DNA of 64,000 nt from Onchidella celtica (Eukaryota; Mollusca; Gastropoda; Systellommatophora; Onchidiidae), in assembly GCA_963931925.1 (NCBI GenBank), contig OZ007571.1, positions 62,605,089 to 62,669,088 of the forward strand, read 5' to 3'. A program made the translations under genes and the position numbers. The notes under the pieces are model-generated. The model did not search any database, was not told the DNA's origin, and saw only the letters and a list, made by a program, of their open reading frames with translations. Below are positions 22,928-52,363 of this stretch, in pieces (position 1 is the stretch's first letter; each line of letters opens with the position of its first letter).

Positions 22928-25900
22928 GAAATCATTATTAATCTATTTACAAAGTGACATAAGCCAATTTTTTAAAAACAGAAACAAGCCAAAGTTATTT
23001 TCAGCCCCAGTGCTTGTTTGTCCGATGTCCCATTGCTTCTTTCATTTGTCCTTGTTTCAGTTCAAAAATACCTAAGAATCACCGCTTATTTAATCATGTT
23101 ACAGGACATATGAATCTTGGCTACGCTATGCAACACAACATAAATTCAAAATTTGTCATGATTTGATTTGCTCTCTTTTCCCAGATAATTAGTTAGATCA
23201 TGATTGTGTTCTGCATGACTTCCCTGGATTTGAGATACTTTAAATGAAATGGATTAGTTCTTTAGCGTACATACCTAAGCCCACATAGACTCCAAAACAT
23301 AGTATTGTGAGCATGGCAACCAGCATGTGTGCTGTTGTCCGTGTACAGTACATAAATTAAAGTAATCCAGGACCATTAGTGGTACTACTAGAGACAGGTA
23401 GGCTTAAGTTTTCAGTCACAATATCTAACTCGTATATTGCTCAATCATGTCAATGTGCCAGTTCAGCTTTTTTTCTTCTCCTTTTTTTAAAAAAAAAATT
23501 CAGGCACAACACAGTACTAAACTATTCATTTTCATAAGACTCAGAAGAAGAATTATTATTATTCAGTAGATATAAATCTCTGCGCCTGCGGACAGCTTCG
23601 AGGGGGGAGATAATAAGCAATGAACGTAACCCTGTCTCAAGCTTGGACAATTATGTCCCATAGCAGTACCAACACCAGTACTGGTACCGGATTTCGAACG
23701 TGCATAATATGAAATGAGCAGATTATTACACGTCAGTTAAGCTTCCTCACTTATACAAATAAAACATACGCTCATTCCTCCGGAGACACTGGATACTGAG
23801 ACGAATTAATTCGTTAGATTCCGTCCATCGACTTGCGCGCATATCATCGATGTCAACAATGCTACAATTTGCACCACACTCCTTCATAATTGAACGAAAA
23901 AGAGTAGCATGTCCTCACAGTATTTATAAGCATGCAATTTGTGGACATATAGTGGGAGAACAAATGGTTCCTCTAGGTATTCTGTGTCTCAGATCCCTCT
24001 CTTTCTCTGAACTAAAATAACTCAACAATATTTTTAAAACAAAAATTTATTGTATGAAAAAATCGTCAGGTGATGTCTTCAGGAGATCAAGCCTCCAGGT
24101 GAAGTAGAAGATGTAAAAGTCATGGTAAGCCAATATTGTCATGATTTTACTATATTAGAAAGCTTTCACATACAGAAACATAGTGAAATTTCAAGTTCAC
24201 ATTGTGACTGGGATTGACAAGAAGAATAATATAAAATGTATATATAATATAATATTAACAAATTTTCTGTGGACATATTCATAACTTTTGATTCAACTAA
24301 AAGAACATCTAACAACACATATAAATCAGCAGCAGCAACAAAGACTAAAACAAACCTAAAATATGACAGTGTCTACAAAAGAAATATGGCAAATACAGGA
24401 CATGCAACATTTATACAGAATTCAAGGCAAAATTTGGCAATCATCTATTTTGTGTATAAATTAATCATTTCATCATGCTGAAACCGTTTGATCTAAGGTG
24501 ATGTTTAAACATTGAATCAGACTGTGATTTAATCAATCCATTAACCACAAAGATCCAAGGGTGTCCAGAAGCAGTTCCAGGGACTCCTGATTCCTTGACT
24601 TCTTTGAACTATCTTGTGCTGCATACAGCAATTTTGTGGAACCTTTGCAGAATCTCAGCATAAAGCTCTTGGAACCCATTTTGGGAATTGCTGATCTAGA
24701 GCCACCAAATTTGAAATACAAATGAGATAAAAATGTTGGATCTCAGTGGAAGATTAACATTCTAAACTATCAGTCTGAAATTAAAAAAGGATCCCAAAGA
24801 AAATTGGAAAAATGCTGTTGAATACCCACTTTTATAACACATGCATATCCAATGCTGTCTTTTTTCGGCATGATAAATTGTTCTGCATCAATATTTTAAT
24901 TATGGCTTATGATCTCAGATGACAGATATTCAGACTGGACGACCAAGGAGAAGCTAAAGTTGATATCAAACATCCCGTATTTGTCTCATAAGATGCAATT
25001 CAAACAAATAAAAATACTGGATATTTTTTTTTAAAAAGAGATTCCTTTCTTTTCTTTTTTCTTCATTTCTTTTCTTTCTTTCTATTTTTTTTTTTTAAAG
25101 AGTTTTATCCTTATTATTTATTCCATAAATCTGTCTCATAATCTCAACCGTGACTTTGGTGTGATGGAACAGAACTTTTTCCATACTGGTAAAGAAAGGG
25201 CCATAACAACATAAGAAATATGAAATGCCCCATGTTTTAACTAAACTTTGAAACAGTCTGAAAATGTACAGTTTGGCAAAAGGATTACTATAGGTTTGTC
25301 TGCAAGAGTTTCAGTAGCTTTAGGACATGGAATTATATAAATATATTAATCTACAGCCGGACAATTGTATTTTTCCATTATCAACCAACATCAAAAGGCT
25401 CTTTAACAGGTTAATTGTAAGGGAATGTGTTGCAGTGAAAATCGAAATCTACATCCCATCTTTTCAAGTGCATTTTATGCCCTGATATTGTATAACTGAG
25501 GTGAGGAAAACAGCCCAGGTGTCCAGTCTGGCTATAACTCCAACTGTTGCCAGTGAAACTGATTGCATCATCTGCCATATTGCATTTTATGCAAACTTTC
25601 AAACATACATACCTCATATAATTTCCTATTGTTCAAATGTCACAAAATTGTACATATACATTTTCAGATCTATTTTAAAACAAGTCAATATGCTTTGTCC
25701 ATGCAATGAAAAATATATTTTCTATAAATTAAAAAAATTTTACATGTTACAGATGAACATTTTTATGCATTTTTGGTGAGATTTTTAAAAAACAAGTAGT
25801 AAATAATTTTTAAAATCCTCTTAACAAAATTGCTAAAATAAGGAAAAAAAAAGAAGCCTTCCAAGTTGCATTAAGATGTGCCAATGAGAATGTAATTTTT

Positions 25901-28900
25901 TGTGAATTACTTTTAACAATTGAGAGAACAGCCATTTTTGTCTGAACCCAGCATTATCTGCTTAGGTATATCAGTAATAAATTGTGATTTTGAACAATTT
26001 ATAGTTATTTCTTTGAATTGAAACTTTCAGGCCAGAAAGATAAAAGTAACTGAAAAACACCAAGAACACAAAACCAATATTTTTTAATGAAATGGTGATT
26101 TTCACTGCCACACATCCCCTCAATTAATATTTCTAAGATAAAGGGACTTTAGAAGAGGAGGAAAAGAAAGTACATAATAATCAATGAAATATAAGCATTC
26201 TCTAATAATAATAAAGGGACTTTGGCTCAAAAGTAAGGCATTTCTCTCTTTGGCATGGATGGTACATAAAAAAGTGTGGACCCAAACTAAAGTATGGTAA
26301 CACATTTTCTTCTTCTTTTAGGATCTAATCTTTTCATAAAAATGGCGAGAAAACATTGGCAAGTGAGTTTAGAGTTAAAACATGACAACCAACATCAGGG
26401 ACTTAAGGCGCACCCATAGAACATTTTCACCTCTTTTACCATGATGACTCATACAAATGACATGAGCAGGACAGGAAGGGAGAGAGATGCAGAGGCTGAG
26501 GTGGCATAAAAATTTAGTCACCTTACTTGTCATGGAAACATGTTCATAATGGTGAAAACAAACAGTTACCATAATTATATATTTATATGTTATTTAAAAT
26601 TTTCTAAGAAAGTTGCCCCCCATCCCCCCTTTTTTTTTTTAAATGACAACAACAAAATACAAAAACAAGGAAGAAAACTGACTTGACCCAACTGACACAC
26701 ATGTGCAAAACACTGAGATTTCACAAAAAAAAGTCACATTATTAGCAGCTGAAAAAAAGCTACAAATAGTATGTGAACTGTTCATCTTTTCATTTATGTC
26801 ACAGATTTTTACTTGGCAATGAAGAGTGTGGTACTAACTTACAGCATTGGACATAAGCACTATATCAGTTTCATTAATTGGCAATGTGTTATCTCAATAT
26901 CATGTTTCATAATAATGAAAATGTAAGTGACATCAAATTCATACAAGTTATCAATAGGCCTGTAGCTGATAAGAAAATGAAACACATTTTCACCAACATT
27001 TTTTCTTCACAAACAAAGGCAATTTCGTGCCTTAAGGAAGACAACTATATCAGCAAAATACATATCCACCAGAATTCATCCATCTGGAGTTCAACTTCTT
27101 TGAAATCATGATTTTACTGAGAGAGCTGCAAGAACTTTTCCATGCATTGAAATTTGACAATCTATATTGACAGAAAAGGAGCAAAACCAGCACTCGGTAA
27201 GCCAGGCAAAAATAGGAGAACAGAAAATGAATATTTACTGTTTGAAAAATCTAAAGCATCTTCCTCTCCAACTCTTAGATGGCCAGAGGAAATTAAAGTA
27301 AAAACATTAAAAAAATTTCTTTGAGCACATGAGCACTGAGTATAGTAAACAATTTGGCTAGAAAAAAAATAAGTTGTATCACTGAGTTTAATTTATGTTT
27401 CTCTAAAAGAGTTGCACATACATTGACACAGAAAGTTATCCTTCGGCCCACATGCTGAAAATTTGTACAAAATATAACTTCAGGTAGATTAAGGAATTTT
27501 TGGGGATTTGTTACAATTTATGGAGAGTGAAATTCTTATACATTCTTTGATGGATCTCCACATATAATTGTATATTTGGCAGCTTCAAAGACCCAGACAA
27601 AATTTGGAAAGGCTTTTCTTCCAGCAGGTAATTCTGCCTGGAATGCCAAACAGGTCTACTTTATGTGAATCTTGGGCAGCAATGCTGGAAATATGTGACC
27701 ACTTGTCTGGTTATTTCACTGGCTGCTATGATTATGTCCCTTCTCTCCACTTCCAGCAAAATGGCTATGAAATGAAGGAATATCAATTGCACAATTTCTG
27801 CAAATATTTACTTGACAAAAACACCTAGTATATATTTCAAAAATTTTGTGAATTCAGAATACAGAAATATGAACCATAGGATGACAGCATGAAAATAATA
27901 TCAAGAAAATAAAAAGAGAAAGGAAAGGCAGAAAGAGTGGAAATAAACAAAAAATGTCTGCCTCTACTAATTCTCACAATGTCATTACTACACAACATTT
28001 AACTTAAGTTAACAGTCCCTATCAAATAGTCATATTGATTACACTTGGCTTACAGGCAGCAAAATCAAGTGGATGTAAGCAAACAAAAGCAATCGCTGCA
28101 ATACAAGGAGAATAAACAAGGACGGCAAAACAGATCAGTCTGGCAAACTTACTCTGTGCCACATCATGATGTCTGTTTATCTCATCATTAATCTTCCTGC
28201 TTTCAGTTATTTAATATCCTCATGGTAAATTAACGCACTTCATTTCAGTGGTACAATTTTGCCCATGAATCTATCCTTAATTGTGCCGGCTGTCATTTTC
28301 TGCAAAAACATTCAATGAACTAAGGTCTAACTTATTAAGTGCATTAGGTTAAAAGAAAAAAAGGGGGGCTGCATTCAGATCTATAAAATGCAATGATCTA
28401 CATTTTTACACACAGTGAAATCATGTTATTTCATCATAAATTCATGTGAACAATGACAGAATGATTATTTTTATGTAAGGGACATAATTTTTATTATGGC
28501 TCTGAACAATGACCCTGTAGCTGCAGGGTAGATTTTTAAACACTTAGAGAGATAGACTCCAGATTATCAAGGTCCGATTCCACTGCACAAAATTATAAAA
28601 TAGTGAAAATTTCTTGTCTAAAGTGAAGTGTTGGTAGAATTTGATCTTTCATACCTTGGCTCAAGCTGAGCATACATATAATGATATACTGAAGGACATG
28701 CACCTACCTGATCAAGTTTCACAAACCCAGAGTTAATTCATAGATGCCAGACACAAAAACAGCACTTCCATCTGCCAAGGCTGATTTCATTTGAGCTGAG
28801 CTTTTGGTTTATAGTAATTCCTCAATATGTCTTCTATATGTGTATCAAATGTTTTTCATAAATGAAATGCCTAAATTCGTAAAGTATGACTTTTAATAAC

Positions 28901-30178
28901 TAATCTGACTGAATTATAGACTTTACTAGAAAAGTCACATGTATATAAAATACATACACAAAAAAAAAGTCTACTTGTCAAGTTAAATCATGCATTTTGT
29001 TTTACTTGTTGAGAATGTTTAGTTAGCCTTGAGCCAACTGAATTCAGTTGTTGTCTCTAATATTTAGTACAGTAGCACAGAATGATGTTAGAAGCGGGAC
29101 GTTCACCTAGCTCTTCAGTAAAACTCATGATTACCATTAGTATACGAAGCTATTTTTAACACATAAATCGGGAAGAATTTCAAAGACTGGTTTTAATTAG
29201 TAATGGTATTTTTAAGATATGGACATCTGAACGAAAGACACCAACAGAATTAGCCCAGAGCTTTTCTATATTTATGTAGAATTTAATTATTGTATCAAGG
29301 CAGATAGAGACAATGTAATTCTGGGAACTTATAAGTATCTTACTATTATTATTAATTAGTTCGTATCTCTCAGGACAAGTAAAAAAAAAAGAAAAATGTT
29401 GCCAAAAAACAATTTCCCTTTCATGTCATACATCATACATGTAAGTGCCTTTCATAGTCTAAAAAGACTGGCAGAGGAAACATTTTCACTGCATCTAAAA
29501 AGATTTTTTAAAAGTGGAATCCTTGGTAATATTTTAACTCATTGATAAAAATTAAATCTACCCAAACTGAAACAAACAATTTAAATGAAGAACAATGCCT
29601 TCCTTTTTTAAAAATTACCATAAATCCCATGAGATTTTAATCCTCTGGTGATTTCCTAGTGGCCAAACACAGTTTTAGGATGAGAAGGGGTGAGAAAACG
29701 GCAGTGGAACAGGAGAATTTTTGAGTTTGGAATACTAAGAATTTGTTTTCATTAGTTTTAAGTGCAAGTTTTTTTTACATCTCCTTTGTCTGAAAATACT
29801 CTCCACTGTGGAAATGTTATTTGGACACAAAAATCTCCATCTTATATGTATCTGCCTCATTCCTTCCCAAAACTATCACTTGGGGAAGAATTATGATAAA
29901 CTGGAGAAACGTCACAAAAGATTTCAAAATGAAAAAAAAAGTGCCAGATATGGTTCTTCTGAAAAGTTTTCAAAACAAATAGGCTTATGCTGGATACAGA
30001 TCACTGACAAAATATTAAAAATTAACCGCAGAAACTCTGTGAGGTAACATACAAATTACAAAGTAACCTACTGTAAAGGTCAAACCTCCCAATTAATCTT
30101 TCTTCAGCTAACTGCAACCAATCAGAACAGCCTATTGGAAGTGAAGTCTTTATTCACCAAATAAAAAAGAAGTTAATA

Positions 30179-30751
30179 CAGTAGTCTCCGCCTAAGAACC
30201 CGGTCAACGGGAGACAGAAAAAGCGGGTTCTTTGGCGGACCGGGCTCTTAGGCGGATACAACACGAGGCCCAGTGATACCATGTGTAATAACCACATACA
30301 GCCGTCAGTACTGTACATGTGCCATGCAAACCAAGCGCGTGGTCAATTACGTATAAAATTCTGCCCCTCGAGTCAGACAACATTAGATGTTAGTTAATGA
30401 CTATGCTAATTTAGTCTAGGAGTGGCCTGCTTGCACACGAAAGACGTAACTGGGCTATATCCTTTGTGCGGTTCGCCTCCCCCTGCCTTCCCTCCACCTG
30501 TTCTCTTTCACTGTACTGTGTGGCTTTGTTCTATTCCGTCAACTTGAAAGAGAATTTTGTGTTTAATATCGAAATTTTACGTAAAAGTGTGCTTGTCTCA
30601 CGGTCACATGCCGGGTTCTTAGGCGGATTTTTCGTTTCAGAGCGGGTTCTTACGCATGTAAATTATAGTGAAAAAATTCGATTTCGTAGCAACAGCGGGT
30701 TCTAAGGCGGATCGGGTTCTTAGGCGGCGAGTTCTTAGACGGAGACTACTG
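30179..30751. mobile_element. pogo/Tigger-like MITE with TA duplication
   Basis: The ends are inverted repeats starting CAGTAGTCTCCGCCTAAGAA (left) and, read from the right, CAGTAGTCTCCGTCTAAGAA. Each end is flanked by TA. TA duplication and a CAGT start fit the Tc1/mariner-pogo group. The interior repeats the motif GCGGGTTCTTAGGCGGA several times (30222, 30611, 30640, 30691 and 30710 regions). No transposase remains. It sits within the possible 3' UTR of the arrestin gene. Confidence 0.85.
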
Positions 30752-33700
30752 TAGTGAAATGTAACTTTGTCTGACTGTCTGAAGTAAAATCCACTGTGAA
30801 TTTCTTTTTTGTTCAGGAATGTGTGCTCCGATTTGTTGGAAAGTATATTAATGTTATTGTCCATCACGGCCGACATTTATGTTACTTCTTGTACAAGTAA
30901 ACAAGAAAATAACCAACCAAATGGGTATGTTTATGCTGTACTTTCTTTTAGCAGCAGTCTTTTTCTTCTTAACAATGGAAGAAAAGCAACTCTAAAGGAA
31001 GGTCAGTTATGAATATTTGGGCACTGGAAAAAAAAGGGCAGCATATTTGCCTGTTCTCTGTGTAACTTTCTTGCTGTTTTTTTTCCCTTCTAAATATGAG
31101 TTGTGTTTCAAACATTTTAAATTTGTCTATTCTGCATTTAATATTCCAACACCTGTTCCACAAATGTATATATATTAGAGATGGTCGGAGGATTTGTATC
31201 ATAATATACAAGTATTATTTTTCTTCAAGGGCTCTTTGTAGAGGCAAATTTTCATGAAATAATGGTTTTACACAATAGCCCTAATCTGAAATATCCATCA
31301 TCTATCTTAAATATATTGACATAAATGTATGCACAGTGGCATTGAGATTAAACTAAAAATATTAAACACATACACACAAAAAATATCACTGTCGTGGCTA
31401 TTGCTTGGCAAAAATATTTGCAAAAATTGTTTCCATTACGTTCACCCTTGTTACTGTACCCACCCCCGTTAAAAAGAAACAACACTTTTACACATAAACC
31501 AGATTTGCTTCTGTCCTCTGCTGTACTTCCTTTGCTGACTAATTCACTTCCAGTCAGTGTTTTTGAAAAACACTCATACTGTCCACAATAATAAATCAAC
31601 CATCAGCAATTTCTAAAACCTAGGGAGAGCGCAGTGTCGACCCAGTCATGAAACTGTATGTGCGCAGGGAACCACTTTACAAGAGAGGAAAAGAACTGTT
31701 TTACTTGAAATGTACCCCTATCTTAGATAGATTTTAGTTACATAAATAAATATTCGAACTACTGTATTGCTCCATAGTCTATACAAAAACTAAATGTCCT
31801 TCTTGGAATTAAACGCTGGACATCCTATGTGTACATTATAGGACCATGTGGAAAGTCTTGATGCTTACTTATTAAATGTTTTGCTTGCTGACTTCGTATA
31901 GATGAGAATGCAATGACAAATGCTCATATTCTTATCCAGATTTTGTGAAGTTTTCGCCTTGTAACACTGCACTGACAAGTTACCTTTAAAAAAGTAAATG
32001 CAGATTCACTTTTCCAAGTATGTCCCTTGATGAATATGGATCTGGCATGAAAAAACTGAACAAAATAATAACATGAAAAGAGGTACTGAACATGGTTAGT
32101 TGAATGTTAATATTTTAAAATTATTTGATTTAGTATTTGCATGTTCCCTTCAGTAGGAAATGAACACATTAAGAGAGTGGCATAGAAAATGATATTGTCA
32201 TAACCATCATGATTTTCAGTGACAAATATGACAAATTGTACGTAGGTCCAGCACCGGAAGAATTCACCATAAATATTATCAAAAGACAAAATTGGGTTCC
32301 TGATTATCTGAGTCAGCAAGCTTACAGGAGTGTAGAAAAGCAGCCAAAAGTTTGTGTAATAAAGTTGGAGAGGACTAAAAAACTTTGATAATAAAACATA
32401 ATTGTTCAGTAGGTAACAGGAATGCTATTGATAAAATCTGAACAATAAATAAGAGATAAGTTCCTGTGTTTTAATGCAGACTTGTGTGCTGTTACAGTGA
32501 TTATAGTAAAATATAGGTAAGAAAACAAAGATCTTCTGAGTGCTTCTTTAACAAATGAGCATGAGGAATTGTTACCTAATACTCTAATAGGGCTGCACAC
32601 CTTTAACTCATAGCAAAAGCCTCAGGCATGGATTCACACAGGCCAGTTACACTGATAATATAACATGCATGTCTCTTATTCTTTGCTGTGTAAGTAATCC
32701 AAGGGGACAGTATTCTAGGCTTAAAAATGGCGTCACGTTTATAGCTCATTACTTCCCTTAGTCTGCTGATTCCATTTTATTTTCTCCAGCTATCTTTAAT
32801 GCTGCTTCAGCATTGCTTGGAGCTGAAGAAAAACAATGTACCATGGATTATCATATATAATAATAATAATAATAATTTTAAAAAAGACTTGATTTATGGT
32901 GACTGTTTCCATGGTTGCTAACTGATGTGTTTTCTTAAATGTGGTTTGCCTTCACTGTCTAAAACTAAATACACAGGTAATATACAGAGGTACAGAAGAC
33001 ATTTTTTTCCCCCCTAATTAATTAACCACTCTCTACTGCAATATACTTATGATTTTACGACACTTGGTGACTGCATACCTAGGGAACCTAATCCACACGC
33101 ATAAGAAAAAATGCTATTATATAAAAATTTACCATTTTTAAAAAAATAATTTCACAGATTAAACTGGGACTGCACCAACAGAGGTTCAGATCTTTCCTCT
33201 TCAGAATAAATCTATGGTTAAGACAGTTAAGATGTCAAAATCATCCAAAAACTTTTAACATATACATGCATTACATAAATAATGATGAAAAATGAGTGAT
33301 CATATGAAATAATGCATAAATTCAGGCCTTACACCATTTAATCATGACAGCACACCTCCTATCCCCATTCCCCCCAAAAAATGACAACAACATTTCGCAA
33401 AATTACAATTCAACATTCACAACAGCATTACATCTCTTGTGCCTTATAATTCAATACAACCTGCCCATTCAAAACCAATAATTTTGACATTTACAAATAA
33501 AAGATATAAAATAATAATTTGTTTTTACGTCTTAAATCCTGACATGTTTCAGGAAATAAAAATTTACACCTAGGCCTACATAGCAATTAATATATAGTTT
33601 GGGTTAGAGATGAGATGGATTACAGTGATTCTCAACCAGCGATAAGAAATAGCAGTCAAGCTGATGATACAGTAAAATTCACTGTATGGCTCAGTGAAGG

Positions 33701-36066
33701 TCTACACAATTAACAAGCTGACACACAGGGTGATACATAATGAAAGCACTAAGTTCATGACAGTAAATTTCACAGAACACTTCAGCTCATCAAATCTTTT
33801 CAGTCCAGCTGTGATTGAAGACTGAGCACATGACAAATGGGTTATGGATCTTACAGTGTTATGATAATGCTGTAGATTTGCAAATCTTGGCCACAGGCAG
33901 ACATGGAACATGCACTGTTAAATAAAGTGAAAATTCAATGCAATGAGAATTTATTACAATGAAGAAATGAAAACATTGAACAACTACAAAATTAATATCT
34001 GAAGTCTCTGATAAAATGATATCATTGGCAGTACAAAGCATGAAAGGGCAATGCTGGCTGTTATTCAATGGAAATGATATTAAAGACAGTGATGTAAAAC
34101 ATCTCTTTTTCAAACATAATTTTTACCACATTGACATTCTCTAGGAGAAATAAATTTCACAAGAGTGGACAAAGTTGACAGACAAATGTGATGATATTTG
34201 CAGTCACCAACACTTCATGTATGCCCACAGGACTGACCAGGCAAGCTATCTGTTCATTTTTGACACAACCTGATAAGTAGAACTGTACATACCATGAAAA
34301 TATCTGTCAAATACACCAAAGGAAGGAGACTTTTGAGACAATTTTGATACATCATGGTCTCTGAGATGAAGCTGACGACAAAGTATAATGACTTAAGAAA
34401 TATATATCTTGGTCACAGTGTGTTAAATATCTTGTTATTTGTTACTGAGACACAACCTTCATTTTGTTGTAGCTTTAAATATAAAAATGTGTGATCTATT
34501 ACATCAAAAATACCAACAATCATGCACACAAGAAAGTGTGATTGAGAACACCAGTATGGGTAGATAGTTTAAAGTTAGCTTCAGCATCTGGCAATCAGTT
34601 ATTAAGCTTTTCATGAAAAAAAAATTAATTAAAAATTCAGTTGTACCTCAGAACAGAATAGCCAGTATATGTTTACAATTCTAAAGGTAAATGAGTTTGA
34701 TTCATTAACATTACATTAGTATATCCTTCAATATATTGACTAACAGTGAAATCTCCATCCTGCAGCCCTCACATTTCCTTCTACAGTCATCTCACATGGA
34801 TAGTCCCTGATTGGTGACACAATGACTTATTGTATTTTGATTGTATAAAAATTCAAATTTTCCTAATTCACCTACAACCACGGACAAATTGTTAGTAGTT
34901 GGTAATTTTAATGGCACATTCACATTCCAGGTTTGAAAGTTCGATCAAATAACATAACATGCATTATATATTCCAAAACATATGATGAATTGATAGTCAC
35001 TGTCAGAGGATAAGATTGAAAACTGAAGAAAAACAGGTGTAGGCATAAACTGGTGGTATTACGAGATTAGATTTGACTGGAAATGGAAATGCCTGATTTG
35101 TGTTACTTTAGAAACAGAGTGAGATATAAAATCCTCTGCAACATCATCAAGTTTATCTCACTACACAATCTCAACTGACGGGTCACCCACCCACAGAAAA
35201 TGAAAATGCATTAGTTTCACCTCTTGCATTTTGTAGAAAATACGTCGTAAAGTAGTCCAGGCAGAAAAACTTCCATGATGATGGCATAAATCGCTCATTT
35301 AAAAAAAACAAAATAAACAACCTTACTGTTTCTCTCTCTGAAGTACAGATTTCTGGTTGGACCATTTTGGTGGATGGAACTTTGTCATGAACTGAAATGG
35401 AACTCGTCCACCTTTTGGATACAGAACATGAAATCCAAATATCTGGTTTTATGTCATCAGTTAAGCAAGCCTTGTTTTACCTAATTGAACCTGACGAAAG
35501 TCTCAGATTCAGAAGACTAAACCTCTTTCTGTTTTGTCAGTTTAATTCATTGCACTGGATATGACCAGCTGAAGGTTACAGAACAGTTCTGTTTGCCACT
35601 GTTTCTGAGCAAGGGACCATCTGTCATTACATTTTATGTAGATGCTTGCTTGGTGGAAATTTCACTGTGTAACAACACCCTTTCATAAAATGAAAAACTA
35701 TTTGACAATGAACTAATATTAAACCAAGTATGTTGAAAACCTTTACTGTTTAGTTCAAAGATGGCCAGGGGCCACTCACTCACTGACTTTTGTGAAGAAA
35801 TGGTATCACCAAAAGTTACATCATAACATTCAAGGAGCATAGTCCAAATTTCAGAAATTAAAAAAAAAAAATGTACAGTTTTCTCTAAAGTTATGAAAAA
35901 AAAAGGGTGGCCTGGGTCTCAGAAAGAGTCCCGCAGGGTTAAGAGGACCCAGGAGCTTAAACAGTAGCACAAACTTGCTGGAATCTAAAAAAAAAACACA
36001 AAAAAAAAAAAAACATCTTGGTAATGTGTGATAATTTAAACAGTATGTTATTCAAGATGCATTCTT

Positions 36067-36072
36067 ACCTCA
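36067..36072 (-). promoter_or_regulatory. Splice-donor-like site 3' of the arrestin stop codon
   Basis: On the minus strand GCTGAG is followed by GTAAGAAT, a good donor consensus, about 183 nt after the stop codon. If used, it would create a 3' UTR intron. No acceptor has been assigned. Confidence 0.25.
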
Positions 36073-36251
36073 GCTGTTAAACTCTCACAATCCAACTGCT
36101 ATTGCAATTATTAACAAATATAACTATTCATGTGCATATCTGCCATCAATCACACAGATTTCTATGGCCCCTAACATGAGCCCCAAATCTGGCTATGCTG
36201 CATATCACCACACTTATTATAAAGCACAGTGACCTTATTGTGCGCTTTGGC

Positions 36252-50865
<14,614 letters not shown>

Positions 50866-50994
50866 TGTGAATGTTTATTGTAGTGACCACGATAGACTTT
50901 GTTGTCTTATCTTCAGCAAATATCAAATAACATTAGATGTCACTGTGTGGTCCAGTCAGCACCTCATTACCTTGTCCTTTCACTTTCCTCAATT
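50866..50994 (-). other. Arrestin 5' UTR segment of the first coding exon
   Basis: A T-rich tract ending TTTCTTGCAG is a strong acceptor just upstream of 50994, so an upstream non-coding exon is expected. The segment has two very short upstream ORFs (ATGAGGTGCTGA and ATGTTATTTGATATTTGCTGA), which could dampen translation. An in-frame TAA lies 12 nt before the start codon. Confidence 0.65.
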
Positions 50995-52363
50995 CTGCAA
51001 GAAATTTTTTTTTTTATAAAAACAGACTGCATCTCCCTGTAAATGTTACAGTAGTATGAATATTATTATTTTTAATATAATATGGAAACACAGCATATAT
51101 TGTCACTGCCACCGTAGTTAGGCTTGCACAATGTCCAGTGTTTTCTCTCTCTTAAATATTTTATATTTTGCATTCCAAGTATCCATGACTTAAAAATATT
51201 CAAGATGGTGCACCCTGCTGCCTATGATCTCTCTCATATACATATATAATATAGTTCAATATTTGGTCCAAATACATTTTTCGCTTGAGACCCATAAGTG
51301 TCCACTGTCTGAAATTAAAATGAGTACCCTAACACTGCTGATAGGCCTACCCCCCCCCCTCCCACCCCCCCCCCCCAAATCCAAAAAGAAAAGGCATATG
51401 TCTTAATAAGAAGGACACATGAAGAAACTTGAAGATTTATATACGGGGCAACTGTGATGGGAATGTTTCACATCACACAAGAGCAATGTTTCACTATTCT
51501 GTTTATAATTATGTGTGTGTTCACCAAAATGTTTGTTACAGTAAGCTTCCAGTAAGAATGGATGAGAATTATTTTCTAAAGGCCAGATTTTTTTTTCGTA
51601 TATTACAGGCCTATTTATATAATATATGACTCATGCCATCCACATTTCTCATATTCATACCAAGTGTAGCTTCAAAATGCTGTATTTTTTATCTGTATCA
51701 AGGGTTTGAACCTTGGTGGTGCCTACTGATGTCCCAGAACCTGCTCTTTAATCCATTAGTCCGGTACTTCTTACTACCGGGTGTTAAGCCACAGTTTTGA
51801 ATAAGGCTGACGACACTGACACCAAATATGTGGTACCCAAAACCACCATACCACCTGACTAAGAATGACCATTTGTGGACAAAATGAGTCGATCCTATTC
51901 GAATCTTCTAGTTAATTAGGCTAATAGGTGGACCCGCAACTCGGGAGGTAATTAGTGTCATGCGTTACTGTGGCAGATCGGGTAGCTGGTAACATTCATG
52001 CTTAAATTTCACTGACGTTAATGGCAGGCTTTGGACAAATGAACTGCTAATATCTGCTATGACGCTCCATCATAGCGATTTTCAGCTCTCATACACCCAA
52101 TTCAATCGGTTTTGCTGCTAGTCAACGGTCTCAACTCAAAGGTATGATGAAAAGTGAGGGCAGATAACACAACTGACGTTTCACTCATTGTGCACTACAC
52201 ACCTATCAACATCAATCTCCAGATATCGCCCATCCAATCCATTATCTGCCTAGCCCCGGCTCCCGCAATCACCCAGCTAACACACGATCTACGCCCAGCC
52301 AGAGTTTCTGCTAACGATCTACTTTTCAGACCTTTTCATTCATCGATATGGTAAGAAACTTAC
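50995..52363 (-). other. Probable 5' UTR intron of the arrestin gene
   Basis: AT-rich sequence with poly-C tracts near 51350-51377 and no recognised element. It would be intronic if the leader exon at 52364 is real. Confidence 0.35.

Larger units (their letters stand above)
22900..36251 (-). other. Gene-free AT-rich region, possible very long 3' UTR
   Basis: About 13.3 kb lie between the arrestin stop codon and the AATAAA at 22922. No recognisable exon of another gene is present on either strand. Microsatellites and transposons, dense elsewhere, are nearly absent except for one pogo-like MITE (30179-30751). The minus strand is markedly T/U-rich. I saw no AATAAA on the minus strand in the first kilobase after the stop, only an ATTAAA near 35543. 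These facts fit a long 3' UTR but could equally be a conserved or simply quiet intergenic region. Confidence 0.35.

Noticed and set aside
27568..27828. 86-codon frame in the long AT-rich region
   Set aside because: No domain resemblance, no splice context and antisense to the presumed 3' UTR.
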